64,000 bases of DNA from DATMER01 sp963741305 (GCA_963741305.1 CAVUHL010000003.1:3968001-4032000); one strand, 5' to 3'; shown: positions 9,243 through 17,912, counted from the first letter of the stretch. A program made the numbers and translations. The notes: generated by a model from the sequence alone, not told the origin.

Positions 9243-9968
9243 TCAGCGCTTCTTGCCGTTTTTCTGCGCTTCGCCGGTCATCGGCACGAAGCGCACGGGG
9301 AGGACCGTTTCCTTGCTGAAGCTGCCGTCGCGCTGGCGGGTGTAGACGGTGAGGTCCTGCCAGGAGTTGCCCTCGGGCACGACCAGCTTGCCGCCCACGG
9401 CGAGCTGATCGAGAAGAGGCTCAGGAACCTTCGGGGGGGCCGCGGTGACGATGATGGCGTTGAAGGGCCGGGCCTCGGGCCAGCCCTTGTAGCCGTCGCC
9501 GATCCGGGTGTGGACGTTCTTGTAGCCCAGGAGGTCCAGGATGCTGCGCGCCTGCTCGCCCAGGGGTTTGACGATCTCGATCGTGTAGACGTCCGCGACC
9601 AGGCGCGACAGCACCGCCGCCTGGTAGCCCGAGCCGGTGCCGATCTCCAGGACCTTGTCGGTCGGCTTCAGGTTCAGCAGCTCGGTCATGAGCCCCACGA
9701 TGTAGGGCTGCGAGATCGTCTGGCCCTCGCCGATCGGCAGTGGACGGTCCTGGTAGGCCAGGCCGCGCATGTCGTCCGGCACGAAGCGGTGCCGCGGCAC
9801 CTGCTCCATGGCCGTGAGCACCCGGCGGTCGTCCACCCCGCGGGCGCGCACCTGCTCGTCCACCATGCGGCGGCGCTCGCGGGCGAGATCGTCCGGCGGG
9901 CCGGCATCGGCGGCGCATGCCGCCAACAGGATCAGGGACAGGACCAGCCGGATCAGCCTATTCGCCAT
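9243..9968 (-). CDS. pcm: Exported protein-L-isoaspartate O-methyltransferase, lipoprotein form
   Basis: 241 residues. The N-terminus is a lipoprotein signal (lipobox LAAC, Cys18), unusual for this normally cytoplasmic repair enzyme. The PCMT domain follows: MVDEQVRARGVDDRRVL, MEQVPRHRFVP, GQTISQPYIV and the SAM-binding motif LEIGTGSGYQAAVLS. The enzyme methylates L-isoaspartyl residues of damaged proteins with S-adenosylmethionine. Outside the cytoplasm the methyl-donor supply is unclear, so the substrate pool or topology may differ. It overlaps the upstream PCMT paralogue by 11 bases. The start is the ATG at 9966-9968. Confidence 0.9.
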   Translation of the reverse strand: MANRLIRLVLSLILLAACAADAGPPDDLARERRRMVDEQVRARGVDDRRVLTAMEQVPRHRFVPDDMRGLAYQDRPLPIGEGQTISQPYIVGLMTELLNLKPTDKVLEIGTGSGYQAAVLSRLVADVYTIEIVKPLGEQARSILDLLGYKNVHTRIGDGYKGWPEARPFNAIIVTAAPPKVPEPLLDQLAVGGKLVVPEGNSWQDLTVYTRQRDGSFSKETVLPVRFVPMTGEAQKNGKKR

Positions 9969-10653
9969 CGCGCACCTTCCCCGCCATGGGCGCCACGCGG
10001 ACTGGGATGACCGTCCGCTTCTCCAGGCCGTCCGCCGTCTTGGTGATCACCAGCAAGTCCTGGAAGAACCCGCCCACCGGCACCACCATCTTGCCGCCCA
10101 CGCGGAGCTGGTCGATGAGCGGCTTGGGCACGCGCGGCGGCGCCACGGAGAGGAGGATGGCGTCGAAAGGGGCCTCCTCGATCCAGCCCTGGTAGCCGTC
10201 GCCGTGGCGCACGAACACGTTGGGATAGCCGAGGCCCGACAGCCGCTTGCTCGCCTGGGAAGCCGCTGACGAGTCGATCTCGATCGAGTAGACCTCCCGC
10301 GCGATGCGGGACAGGATGGCGGCGTGATAGCCCGTGCCCGTGCCCACCTCGAGGACCTTGTCGCCGCGGTCGAGGTCGAGCAGCGAGGTCATCAGCGCCA
10401 CCACGTACGGCTGGTAGATGGCCCGGCCCGGGCCGATCGCCAGGGCCGCGTCCTCGTAAGCCTTCGGCCGTACCGACTCGGGCACGAACAGGTGCCGGGG
10501 CACCTGTTCCATGGCCTTCAGCACCTCGCGCTCGCGAATGCCCCGCTGCCGGATCTGCTCGTCCACCATGGCGCGGCGCTGCAGCCCATAGTCCTGGGCT
10601 GCCACCGGTATGGCAAGCAGAGCGATCAGCAGGGCGCGAGCGAACAGCTTCAC
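9958..10653 (-). CDS. pcm: Exported protein-L-isoaspartate O-methyltransferase, second paralogue
   Basis: 231 residues with a classical signal peptide (LFARALLIALLAIPVAAQ) instead of a lipobox. PCMT motifs MVDEQIRQRGIREREVL, MEQVPRHLFVP, AIYQPYVVALMT and LEVGTGTGYHAAILS are intact. It lies between the amidohydrolase (GTGA overlap at its own GTG start) and the lipoprotein PCMT (11-base overlap), so the three genes are translationally coupled. Two exported PCMTs in a row suggest handling of aged proteins in the periplasm, or methylation of another substrate. Confidence 0.9.
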   Translation of the reverse strand: MKLFARALLIALLAIPVAAQDYGLQRRAMVDEQIRQRGIREREVLKAMEQVPRHLFVPESVRPKAYEDAALAIGPGRAIYQPYVVALMTSLLDLDRGDKVLEVGTGTGYHAAILSRIAREVYSIEIDSSAASQASKRLSGLGYPNVFVRHGDGYQGWIEEAPFDAILLSVAPPRVPKPLIDQLRVGGKMVVPVGGFFQDLLVITKTADGLEKRTVIPVRVAPMAGKVRDGE

Positions 10654-12341
10654 GGGCGCTTGCCTCTTTCGAACATCACTTTGCCGTCGACCAGGGTGTA
10701 GTCGACCTCCACCTTGGGGATCTCCGCCTCGGGCACGGTCATCACGTCGCGGGCGAACACCACCAGGTCGGCGCGCTTGCCGACCTCCAGGGAGCCGACT
10801 TCCTTCTCCAGGAAGAGCGACCAGGCCGCGTCGAGGGTGAAGCCGCGCAGGGCTTCTTCCCTAGTGAGCCGCTCGCCCGGCAGCCAGCCGCCCGCGGGCT
10901 GACCCGCGAGGTCCTGCCGCGTGACCGCGGCGTAGAGGCCGAGCCGCGGGTCCGCCGACTCCACCGGGAAGTCGCTCCCCAGGGCCAGCCGGCCGCCGAA
11001 ATCAAGCACCTTACGCCAGGCGTACGCCCGCTCTAGCCGGCCCTCGCCCACGCGCTCGTCAGCCCAGGGCATGTCCGACGTGGCATGGGTCGGCTGCATG
11101 GAAGCGATGATGCCGAGCTTCGCCATGCGCTGGAGATCCTGCACCCGCGTCACCTGGGTGTGCTCCAGGCGGAAACGCGCGTCCGGTTTGCCTGCGATCG
11201 CCTTCTCCATGGCATCGATCGCGACCAGGCTGCCGCGGTCGCCGATGGCGTGGATCCCGACCTGGAACCCGGCCTGGGCAGCCCGCCGGGAGACGTCCTC
11301 CAGGTGGGCGCCGGTCGCGACCATCAGGCCGAGGTTGTCCGGATCGTCGCTGTAGGGCTCCAGCAGGGCAGCCCCGCGGCTCCCCAGGGCGCCGTCCGCG
11401 TAGAGCTTGACGCCGCGGATCAGCAGCCGGGAATCAGGATCGATCCGTGGGCCGCTCTTGAACCAGGTCGAGAGCCACTGCTCGTCGTCGCCGAGAAAGA
11501 GGGCTGAGCGGACCGGCAGCTCGCCCGCCTTGAGAAGGTTCGTATAGGCCGCGACGACCTCCGGGCCGACACCCATGTCCGTGACCGTGGTCAGCCCCAG
11601 CTCCAGGCAGTGGCGGGCCGCGCTGCGCAGCTCGCGCTCGCGGTCCTGCACGGACCCGCCAGGCATCCGGCCGCCCACGACATCCATGGCGTTGTCGACC
11701 ATGACGCCCGTGGGCCGACCTTCGACATCTCTCAGGAAGCGTCCGCCGGACGGGTCCTGGACCTCGGGGCCGAGCTGCAGGATCCCCATGGCCCTTGCAT
11801 TGACCAGTGCGGCATGGCCGTCCACGCGGGTGAGCCAGACGGGATGGTCGGGCACCGCCGCGGAGAGCGCGTCATGGGTGGGGAACTCCTTCTCGGGCCA
11901 GAGGTTCTGGTCCCAGCCCCGGCCGCGCACCCAAGTGCCCTTCGGCACCTTCGTGGCGGCCTCTCGCACCCGGCGGATGACCTCGTCGTACGTGGGGGCG
12001 GCGGTCAGGTCCACCTGCTCCAGCGCGCCGCCGAGGCCGGCGAGGTGAGAGTGGGCGTCGATCAGCCCAGGGGTGACGGTGCGGCCGGCCAGGTCGATCA
12101 CCTGAGTCTTCGGACCGCGGAAACGGGCGGCGCCCGCGTCCGGTCCAAGGTAGACGATACGGCTGCCACGGACCGCAAGGCTGCCCTCGACCCGGCCAGC
12201 CGGCTGGACCGGGTAGAACACCCCGTGTTGCAGGATGAGGTCGGCACTGTCCTCTGCAAGGGAGGGTCGGACGGTCGCCAAGACCGCCAGACCGAGCAGA
12301 AGAAGCGGTACTAGCCCTCGAATCATCAATGTTTTCCCCAT
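10650..12341 (-). CDS. Exported amidohydrolase, YtcJ-like (amidohydrolase 3 family)
   Basis: 563 residues from the ATG at 12339-12341, with a signal peptide (LVPLLLLGLAVLATVRPSLA). Metal-site motifs are present: GLIDAHSHLAGLG, a downstream VGIHAIGDRG and late LGSDFPVES. The YtcJ-like group hydrolyses unidentified amides; the substrate cannot be named. An upstream in-frame extension to 12566 exists but runs through the divergent promoter region and lacks the signal peptide at its N-terminus, so the shorter start is preferred. It is the first gene of the operon with the two PCMT genes, divergent from the TldE-like gene. Confidence 0.88.
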   Translation of the reverse strand: MGKTLMIRGLVPLLLLGLAVLATVRPSLAEDSADLILQHGVFYPVQPAGRVEGSLAVRGSRIVYLGPDAGAARFRGPKTQVIDLAGRTVTPGLIDAHSHLAGLGGALEQVDLTAAPTYDEVIRRVREAATKVPKGTWVRGRGWDQNLWPEKEFPTHDALSAAVPDHPVWLTRVDGHAALVNARAMGILQLGPEVQDPSGGRFLRDVEGRPTGVMVDNAMDVVGGRMPGGSVQDRERELRSAARHCLELGLTTVTDMGVGPEVVAAYTNLLKAGELPVRSALFLGDDEQWLSTWFKSGPRIDPDSRLLIRGVKLYADGALGSRGAALLEPYSDDPDNLGLMVATGAHLEDVSRRAAQAGFQVGIHAIGDRGSLVAIDAMEKAIAGKPDARFRLEHTQVTRVQDLQRMAKLGIIASMQPTHATSDMPWADERVGEGRLERAYAWRKVLDFGGRLALGSDFPVESADPRLGLYAAVTRQDLAGQPAGGWLPGERLTREEALRGFTLDAAWSLFLEKEVGSLEVGKRADLVVFARDVMTVPEAEIPKVEVDYTLVDGKVMFERGKRP

Positions 12342-12409
12342 CTCAGGTCGCCTTGCCTCATGTCGGAAGTGCAAAGGCCAGGCCACGGAAAATGATAACG
12401 GCTCCCTGG

Positions 12410-12415
12410 TATGCT
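12410..12415 (+). promoter_or_regulatory. -10 box of the TldE/PmbA-like gene
   Basis: TATGCT lies eight bases before the ATG at 12424, too close for a normal leader; a leaderless transcript is inferred. The 82-bp gap to the divergent amidohydrolase start at 12341 must hold both promoters. No good -35 was seen. Confidence 0.4.
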
Positions 12416-12423
12416 CCGCCGCA

Positions 12424-13782
12424 ATGCCGCCTCTCACTCCACCCCCGCAACTCCCCCCGATCCCCGAGATGCTTTCGCGCCTGGAGCGCGCCCTGGCATC
12501 CTCGCCGGCCGATGCGACCGAGCTGATCTGGGTGGAAGCCCGGCGGGGGCAGGAGAGCAACGGCAAGCGCCGGCGCGACTCGTACGAGCTGCAAGAGAGA
12601 ATGGTGCTCGCGCGGGTGCGCGAGTCGGGCCGCTGTGGGGCTCACCGCACCAGCGGCTGCGAGGTCTCCGACCTGGAGGGCGCCATCCGCCAGGCGATGG
12701 CCCAGGCGAGGCTCTCCCCGCCCTCGCCCCCGCCGCTGCTGCCCGAGGGGGCGGAAGGCGCGCTCGCTCCCCTTGCGGGGCTCTATGACCCGGAGCTGGC
12801 GCGGATGACGCCCGTCCGGGCCCGCGAGCTTGTGCAGAGGCTCTCGGATCGGGGCCTTCCGGACGGGGACACCACCGTGCGGCTCGGCTGGGCCGAGGGA
12901 AGAGTGGTAGTCGCCGGCAGCCGCGGTCTCCGGCGCTCGGCCGAGGTGACCTCGGCTTGGGCCACGGTGACGGCTGGCAAGGGACCCGGAGCGGGGATTG
13001 CCTCCGTGGCCTCCCGCTCGCTGGCGGGGCTCGGCCCAGGCAGCCTGCTGGACCGGGCTCGCCAGCGCCAGGCTCAGGATGAGGGTATCTCCCCTCCGCC
13101 GGACGGACCCGTGCCCGTGGTGCTCTCGCAGGAGGCCGCCGCGGCCCTCCTGGAAATGCTCAACCGCCGTGCCTTCACCTCCACATCCTTCCATCACGGC
13201 TCCCAGTTCCTGCGCGATGCGCTCGGCACCCCGGTCTTCCATCCTGCGATCAGCCTTCGGGACGATGCGCACGATCCACGAGGCATTCCGTTCCCCTTCG
13301 ACCTCCTGGGCTCGGCCAAGCGCCCGCTCGACCTGATCGAGCGCGGGGTGTTCCTGACCCCGGCCCTGGATGAGCGCCTGGCGATCGATTTCGGCCGCCG
13401 GCCTACGCCGCACCTGGTCGCCCCCGACGAGGCCGCGCCCAGCCATCTTTTCCTGCTGCCCGGCGACCGCCCGGACGCCGAGCTGCTGCGCAACGCCGAA
13501 GGCGGAGTCTGGATCGGCGCTCTCGATGCGGTCCAGGGCCACGACCCGGGCAGCCTCCGTTTCCGCGCCCTGGCCCAGGGAGTCCGCTGGATCGAAGGAG
13601 GAGCGCTCGGCGCCGCGCTGCCCGACCTGCTCTGGGAAGACGACCTTCGGGCCCTCCTCTCCGGAGGGCTCGCGGTCGGAAGCGAGCCGGTGACCCTCCC
13701 CCTGGGAGACGGACTCTTCGGCGGTATCACCGCGCCGATCGTGTTGCTGGAGCAAGTGGCCGGCCTCCGGAGGGCGCCATGA
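12424..13782 (+). CDS. TldD/PmbA-family protein (TldE/PmbA-like)
   Basis: 452 residues. The N-terminal half has the family pattern of an early helix and ELQERMVLARVRESGRCG, then the central DLEGAIRQAM region. The C-terminal half (LLEMLNRRAFTS, PVFHPAISLRDDAHDPRG, PFDLLG) matches the PmbA/TldE core. No HExxxH zinc motif is visible, so this is the TldE-like, probably non-catalytic partner type. In other bacteria TldD/TldE jointly process peptides such as microcin precursors and degrade CcdA. No tldD partner lies in the window. Start chosen at the ATG at 12424; the longer frame back to 12235 overlaps the divergent gene. Confidence 0.8.
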   Translation: MPPLTPPPQLPPIPEMLSRLERALASSPADATELIWVEARRGQESNGKRRRDSYELQERMVLARVRESGRCGAHRTSGCEVSDLEGAIRQAMAQARLSPPSPPPLLPEGAEGALAPLAGLYDPELARMTPVRARELVQRLSDRGLPDGDTTVRLGWAEGRVVVAGSRGLRRSAEVTSAWATVTAGKGPGAGIASVASRSLAGLGPGSLLDRARQRQAQDEGISPPPDGPVPVVLSQEAAAALLEMLNRRAFTSTSFHHGSQFLRDALGTPVFHPAISLRDDAHDPRGIPFPFDLLGSAKRPLDLIERGVFLTPALDERLAIDFGRRPTPHLVAPDEAAPSHLFLLPGDRPDAELLRNAEGGVWIGALDAVQGHDPGSLRFRALAQGVRWIEGGALGAALPDLLWEDDLRALLSGGLAVGSEPVTLPLGDGLFGGITAPIVLLEQVAGLRRAP

Positions 13783-13787
13783 ATGTC

Positions 13788-13850
13788 GCCCCTACAAGTG
13801 AGATCAAAGCCCTGTGCTTGCTTGTAGGGGCGTGATTCATCACGCCCTTT
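13788..13850 (+). terminator. Inverted repeats and probable bidirectional terminator
   Basis: Two nested elements lie between convergent genes. GCCCCTACAAG at 13788-13798 pairs with CTTGTAGGGGC at 13821-13831. GGGCGTGA TTCA TCACGCCC at 13828-13847 forms a compact hairpin followed by TTTCT. The GTAGGGGCGTGATTCATCAC motif resembles a dispersed intergenic repeat seen in several phyla. It probably ends transcription of the TldE-like gene. Confidence 0.6.
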
Positions 13851-13867
13851 CTCCGTCCCCACTCCCC

Positions 13868-14869
13868 CTACCAGATCGCGGCCTCGGACCGTCCGTTCGA
13901 GTCCGCCGCGGCCCGGTACATCCCCTCCGAGTTGAACACCAGGGCAATGGAGCCGTCCCGGCCCACGGCGACCACGCCGCCGTCGTCTTTCTGCAGCTTG
14001 CGGTGGATGACCTCGTCCGCGGCCTGCTGCAGGGTGAGCCCCTTGTACTCCATGAGGGCGGAGATGTCGAAGGCCACGGTGTGCTTGATGAACTGCTCGC
14101 CCCAGCCGGTGCCCGAGACCGCGGCGGTCTGGTTGTTGGCATAGGTGCCGGCGCCGATCACGATCACGTCGCTCAGCCGGCCGAAGCGCTTGTTCGTCAT
14201 GCCGCCCGTGGACGTGGCCGCGGCCAGGTTGCCATGGACGTCGAGCGCCACGGCCCCGACGGTGCCCTTGGGCTTGTCCGGGTTCGGCTCCGCCTCCTTC
14301 TCCTTGCGCAGGGCCTCCTGCAACTGGTCCCAGCGCCTCTGGGTGAAGTAGTACTTCGGATCGACCCGCTCGACTTTCATCTCGTCCGCAAACCTCTCGG
14401 CCCCCTCTCCCGCCATGATGATGTGGGGGGACTTCTCCATCACCATCCGGGCCAGGGAGATGGGGTTCTTGACCGTCTTGAGCTCCGCCACGGCGCCGCA
14501 GGAGAGGTCGCGGCCGTCCATGATGGCGGCCTCGAGCTCGTTCCTCCCGTCGTGGGTGAAGACCGAGCCCTTGCCGGCGTTGAACAGAGGGTCGTCCTCC
14601 AGGAAGAGGACCACCTTCTCGACCGCGTCGAGGCTGGTGCCGCCGCCCGCGAGCACCTTGCGGCCGACCTCCAGGGCCGCGCGAAGCGACTTCAGGTACT
14701 CCTCCTTCTTACTCTCAGGAATGTCCTTGGGGACCGTCCCCGCCCCGCCATGGAGGGCTAGAGCCCAGGTCGGAGCCTTGGTGGACGGCTCCGGCGGCTG
14801 AGCGGCCATGAGAGCGGCGAAGATTGGGAGGAGAAGGAGAAGCCAGAGGAGTTTGGCGGCGGTCTTCAT
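13868..14869 (-). CDS. Exported isoaspartyl peptidase / type 2 L-asparaginase (Ntn hydrolase)
   Basis: 333 residues from the ATG at 14867-14869, with a signal peptide (LLWLLLLLPIFAALMA). Typical motifs are LALHGGAGT, NAGKGSVFT and the autocleavage site with nucleophile Thr203 in KGTVGAVALD, then TNKRFGR and GTGWGE. The precursor should self-cleave before the Thr into alpha and beta subunits and hydrolyse isoaspartyl dipeptides or asparagine. An exported form lying 3-4 kb from two exported isoaspartyl methyltransferases suggests a shared damaged-protein theme. A TACAAT box at 14876-14881 is six bases before the ATG. Confidence 0.92.
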   Translation of the reverse strand: MKTAAKLLWLLLLLPIFAALMAAQPPEPSTKAPTWALALHGGAGTVPKDIPESKKEEYLKSLRAALEVGRKVLAGGGTSLDAVEKVVLFLEDDPLFNAGKGSVFTHDGRNELEAAIMDGRDLSCGAVAELKTVKNPISLARMVMEKSPHIIMAGEGAERFADEMKVERVDPKYYFTQRRWDQLQEALRKEKEAEPNPDKPKGTVGAVALDVHGNLAAATSTGGMTNKRFGRLSDVIVIGAGTYANNQTAAVSGTGWGEQFIKHTVAFDISALMEYKGLTLQQAADEVIHRKLQKDDGGVVAVGRDGSIALVFNSEGMYRAAADSNGRSEAAIW

Positions 14870-14879
14870 GGGGGGATTG

Positions 14880-14945
14880 TAATCGATCCCATCCCCTCTC
14901 TCCCCAGCCCTCTCCCCCGCCTGCGCGGGGAAGAGGGAGCCCCCC
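14880..14945. repeat. Palindromic GC-rich intergenic repeat
   Basis: Member of the CTCTCCCC / GGGGAAGAGGGAG family found seven times between genes in this window. Here it separates the isoaspartyl peptidase start from the 3' end of the phosphatase gene. Confidence 0.6.
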
Positions 14946-14948
14946 TCC

Positions 14949-16550
14949 CTACTCCCGCCGCAGCAGAACCACCGTCTGGTCGTCGTACTGAGGCCTACCC
15001 ATCGCAAACCGGGTGACGGCGCCCTGGAGGGTTTCCAGGACCTCCTGCAGGGTGAAGCCCTGATGCTTGCGGAGGATCTCGATCAGCCGCTCGGTGCCGA
15101 ACTCCTGCTCGTCGATCGACTCGGCCTCGGTAATGCCGTCGCTGTAGATGCAGACGATGTCGCCCGGCTCGACCATGAGCTCGCGGGGCTGATAACGGCT
15201 GTTCGGCAGCAATCCCAGGGGGACGCCGCTCGACGACAGCTCCTCCACCCGGCCGCCCCCGGGACCACCGCGCACCAGGAAGCCGGGGTTGTGGCCGGCG
15301 TTCAGGTAGCGCAGCAGCCCGCTGCGGGGATCCAGCTCGGCCATGAGCAGGGTGATGAACTTGTTGGCCATGCTGGACTCCAGGATGTGGCGGTTCAGGC
15401 GCTCCAGGAGGGAGGGGCCGAAGCCGGCCTGGTCCAGAAGCAGGCGCAGGGCCGAGTGCAGGGTCGACACCATGAGGGCGGCCGGGATGCCCTTGCCCGA
15501 TACGTCGCCGACGACCAGCTCCACCCGGCCATCGGGCAGGGCGAGGAGATCGTAATAATCGCCGCCGACCTGCCGCGCAGGGCGGTTCCAGCCCACGAGC
15601 TCGAAGCCGGGCACGGCGGGCGCGCCCTTGGGGAGGATCTTGCGCTGGATCTCGGCCGCCAGGTGCATCTCGCGCTCCAGGCGCTCGCGCTCCAGGGCCT
15701 CGCGGTGCAGGCGGGCGTTTTCGAGCGCGATGGCGGCCTGGTTGGCGAACAGGGCGAGCGTGCGCCGGTCCGACGGCAGGAAAGGCCCGACGCCACGGCG
15801 GCTCTCCTTGTCGCCCACGACGAGGAGGCCCTTGGGCTCGTTCTCGACGGCGATAGGCAGGCCGAGGAGGTACGTCGCGCCCGGAAGCAGCCCGGGCGAC
15901 GTGTCAGAGCCGGCAAGGAACGAGAAGAGATCGGGATCATCGGCATCGACCGAGTGCGCGGCCTCGCCGCCAAAGGTGCGGGTGAGCCGGTATTCCCGGC
16001 TGTCGCCCTCCCCCAGGATGTAGAGGGCACCGCGGCGCGCGTCGAGGAGGGAGACGGCGCGCAGGAGGATCTCCTCGGAGAGGCGGTCCAGGTCCAGGGT
16101 GGCGGCAATGGCGAGCCCGACGTCGTAGAGGTTCTCCAGCTCCACGACCCGGAAATTGATCTGGAACTGCTGGTCCTTGAGGTCCCGCTTGAGGCGGCAG
16201 GAGTGGATCAGGGAAGCGAGCAGGACGGTGAGCGGGTCTGCCGCAGCCTCCGCGTAATCCTCGGAGCCGTCCCTGGGGGCAAAGATGAGCCGGCCGTCGG
16301 GAAAGCGGAGGCTGCGGAAAGGGCCGTGCTCCGAGTCGAAGGTGGCCTCGTCGATCGACTCCGGGAGCCCGGGTCCGGTCGCGGCCTCCTGTTGGAGGAA
16401 TCCGTCTTTGAGGAGATAGAGGCCGGCGGCGGCGGCGCCATGCTCGCGGGCCCAGAGGCCGAGGAGCCGGTCGGGGAGGGTGGTTTCGCCGGCTTCGTCG
16501 CGGTAGAGGCCGAGGAGCTCGGTCCAGGCCGGACCACCGGTCTCGGTCAT
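14949..16550 (-). CDS. GAF-domain PP2C phosphatase, RsbU/SpoIIE type
   Basis: About 533 residues from the ATG at 16548-16550. A GAF-like sensor region lies at about 140-300 (LYDVGLAIAATLDLDRLSEEI...). The SpoIIE/RsbU PP2C domain lies in the last 220 residues, with GGDYYDLLALPDGRVELVV, the metal-binding GDVSGKG, and LLRYLNAGHNPG. It is predicted to dephosphorylate the STAS antagonist encoded just upstream, thereby tuning an anti-sigma-type kinase. The start follows the STAS stop by one base (TGAGATG). A longer frame to 16604 overlaps the STAS gene and is less likely. The signal sensed by the N-terminus is unknown. Confidence 0.9.
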   Translation of the reverse strand: MTETGGPAWTELLGLYRDEAGETTLPDRLLGLWAREHGAAAAGLYLLKDGFLQQEAATGPGLPESIDEATFDSEHGPFRSLRFPDGRLIFAPRDGSEDYAEAAADPLTVLLASLIHSCRLKRDLKDQQFQINFRVVELENLYDVGLAIAATLDLDRLSEEILLRAVSLLDARRGALYILGEGDSREYRLTRTFGGEAAHSVDADDPDLFSFLAGSDTSPGLLPGATYLLGLPIAVENEPKGLLVVGDKESRRGVGPFLPSDRRTLALFANQAAIALENARLHREALERERLEREMHLAAEIQRKILPKGAPAVPGFELVGWNRPARQVGGDYYDLLALPDGRVELVVGDVSGKGIPAALMVSTLHSALRLLLDQAGFGPSLLERLNRHILESSMANKFITLLMAELDPRSGLLRYLNAGHNPGFLVRGGPGGGRVEELSSSGVPLGLLPNSRYQPRELMVEPGDIVCIYSDGITEAESIDEQEFGTERLIEILRKHQGFTLQEVLETLQGAVTRFAMGRPQYDDQTVVLLRRE

Positions 16551-16551
16551 C

Positions 16552-16905
16552 TCAGGCGTGGAGCTGAGCGACGGCGGTCTCTTCGTTGGGGAAGATGGGG
16601 GCATACTGCGCCAGGCCCATGATCTGGAAGGTCTTCTCGATGGTCGGGGTGAGGCAGCAGAACCCGAGCTTGCCCTCGATCTCGATCATCTTCTCGATGA
16701 TCTCGATCAGGATGGAGATGCCGATCGAATTGACGATCTTGGTGCCGCCGAGGTTGAGCAGGAGCACCTTGACGCCGTCGTCGAGGAGCTTGTAGGCAAC
16801 CCGGGCGATCTCTTCGCCGCCCTGGTTGTTGATATACCCCTCCGTGTAGATGACCGCGAGCCCGTCGCGGCGGTCCACGGATACGTTCAGGCTTTCGGTC
16901 ATCAC
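16552..16905 (-). CDS. STAS-domain anti-sigma factor antagonist (RsbV/SpoIIAA-like)
   Basis: 117 residues forming one STAS domain. The segment TKIVNSIGISILIEI contains the phosphorylatable Ser in the normal position. The unphosphorylated form should bind the anti-sigma-type kinase encoded upstream; the phosphorylated form is reset by the PP2C protein downstream. The ATG overlaps the stop of the kinase gene by four bases (ATGA). No sigma factor gene is adjacent, so the output target is elsewhere or is not a sigma factor. Confidence 0.92.
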   Translation of the reverse strand: MMTESLNVSVDRRDGLAVIYTEGYINNQGGEEIARVAYKLLDDGVKVLLLNLGGTKIVNSIGISILIEIIEKMIEIEGKLGFCCLTPTIEKTFQIMGLAQYAPIFPNEETAVAQLHA

Positions 16906-17345
16906 ACCGTCCCTCGCAACTTGCTCATCACGACCGTCGTCCCTTCGGCACCGGAGTGGATCTCGACCTCGTCCATGAGGCCGTGGATGATCTTGAGACC
17001 CCAGCCCCGCTTGCGGTGATCCTTGATCTTCTTCTCGATGACGGGCTCTTCGACCTCGTCGGGCGAGAAGCCGATCCCGCTGTCCCGGACAGTGATCCGG
17101 AGCTTCTCCGGGTCCTTGTCGCCGATCACCTCGAAGGTGACGAAGATCTCGCTGTCCGTGGCCCGGCTGTGCTCGAGGGCATTGATGCAGGCCTCGACCA
17201 CCGCCATCCGGACCTCGTCGATTCTATCCGGACTCATCTGCATGGATTCGGCGATGGCGGTCGCAGTGCGGCTCGCCTCGATCTCCATGTCGGGCACCAT
17301 CGGCAGTGCCAAGGTGACCTCTCTCATGATGGCATCACCAGCCAT
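16902..17345 (-). CDS. Anti-sigma-type ATP-binding kinase (RsbW/SpoIIAB-like HATPase)
   Basis: 147 residues forming a single GHKL ATPase domain. The N box is VRMAVVEACINALEHS, the G1 box DSGIGF, and GWGLKIIHGLMDEVEI follows. It is predicted to phosphorylate the STAS protein downstream and to release or bind an unidentified partner. It is first in the three-gene partner-switching operon. AAAGGACC directly before the ATG at 17343-17345 is a good ribosome-binding site. The 51-residue gene at 17380-17535 lies 34 bases upstream on the same strand and may be cotranscribed. Confidence 0.92.
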   Translation of the reverse strand: MAGDAIMREVTLALPMVPDMEIEASRTATAIAESMQMSPDRIDEVRMAVVEACINALEHSRATDSEIFVTFEVIGDKDPEKLRITVRDSGIGFSPDEVEEPVIEKKIKDHRKRGWGLKIIHGLMDEVEIHSGAEGTTVVMSKLRGTV

Positions 17346-17379
17346 GGTCCTTTTAAGGCCGCGCGGCGAGATCCAACAC

Positions 17380-17535
17380 TCAAAAAGAGAGGAAGAGCTG
17401 TAGGGCGTAGATCACGACCGGATGCACGAGGTCGTGGGCCAAAAGCCACCCGAAACTACCGACGGTGGCGACCGACAGCAAAACCTTTCCCGGCACATAG
17501 GGAACGGCGACCTGCTTGCGGACGGAGTCTAGCAT
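17380..17535 (-). CDS. Small membrane protein, 51 residues, unknown function
   Basis: A short frame from the ATG at 17533-17535 with a strong GAGGAGG ribosome-binding site seven bases before it, ending TGA at 17380. The product begins MLDSVRKQVAVPYVPGK. It has one clear hydrophobic span (VLLSVATVGSFGWLLAHDL) and a second weaker one ending ALQLFLSF. No family is recognised. Its position directly upstream of the partner-switching operon on the same strand suggests cotranscription. Confidence 0.6.
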   Translation of the reverse strand: MLDSVRKQVAVPYVPGKVLLSVATVGSFGWLLAHDLVHPVVIYALQLFLSF

Positions 17536-17814
17536 GTCATTCCTCCTCAGTCGCCAGCCCTATATCGCAAGGGGGTTGCCAACGCTGCCCGCCAAGATCC
17601 CTCCGCCTGTAACTCTTTGATTTCCCGTACGTTGTAAACATGAGCAGGAGGAGAGTACCACACTGCCCCACAAAGCACCGCGACATTCTGCCCCGCGATG
17701 TCACGCTCGCGTCACGCCTCAGGGCCGTAAACCCCCATATTGCCGCGCTTACAGAGGTAGTTGAGACGAATTGTCGCAGGCTGGGCGTTTTGTCCCAGGG
17801 CCTCCGGCGCTTCA

Positions 17815-17912
17815 GATTCGTCAGAACTGATTCTGGCGGGCTCGAATTGATTCCGGCTCCAATAAATTGGATTCTGGTGCGCTGGACGCCAACTTATTGG
17901 AGCCGAGCTCTT
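17815..17912. repeat. 21-bp tandem repeat island C1
   Basis: Four to five units at exact 21-bp spacing with AATTGATTC-type and palindromic CCAATnnATTGG-type cores. The sequence family is the same as the large island at 23935-24405, about 6 kb away; the segment from GTCAGAACTG to GGATTCTGG is nearly the same in both. It forms the 3' end of the DUF4386 reading frame, so the last ~30 residues of that protein are repeat-encoded. Confidence 0.8.

Noticed and set aside
12424..13782. Naming this gene tldD
   Set aside because: The HExxxH zinc motif expected of the catalytic TldD subunit is not visible, so the TldE/PmbA-like label is used.
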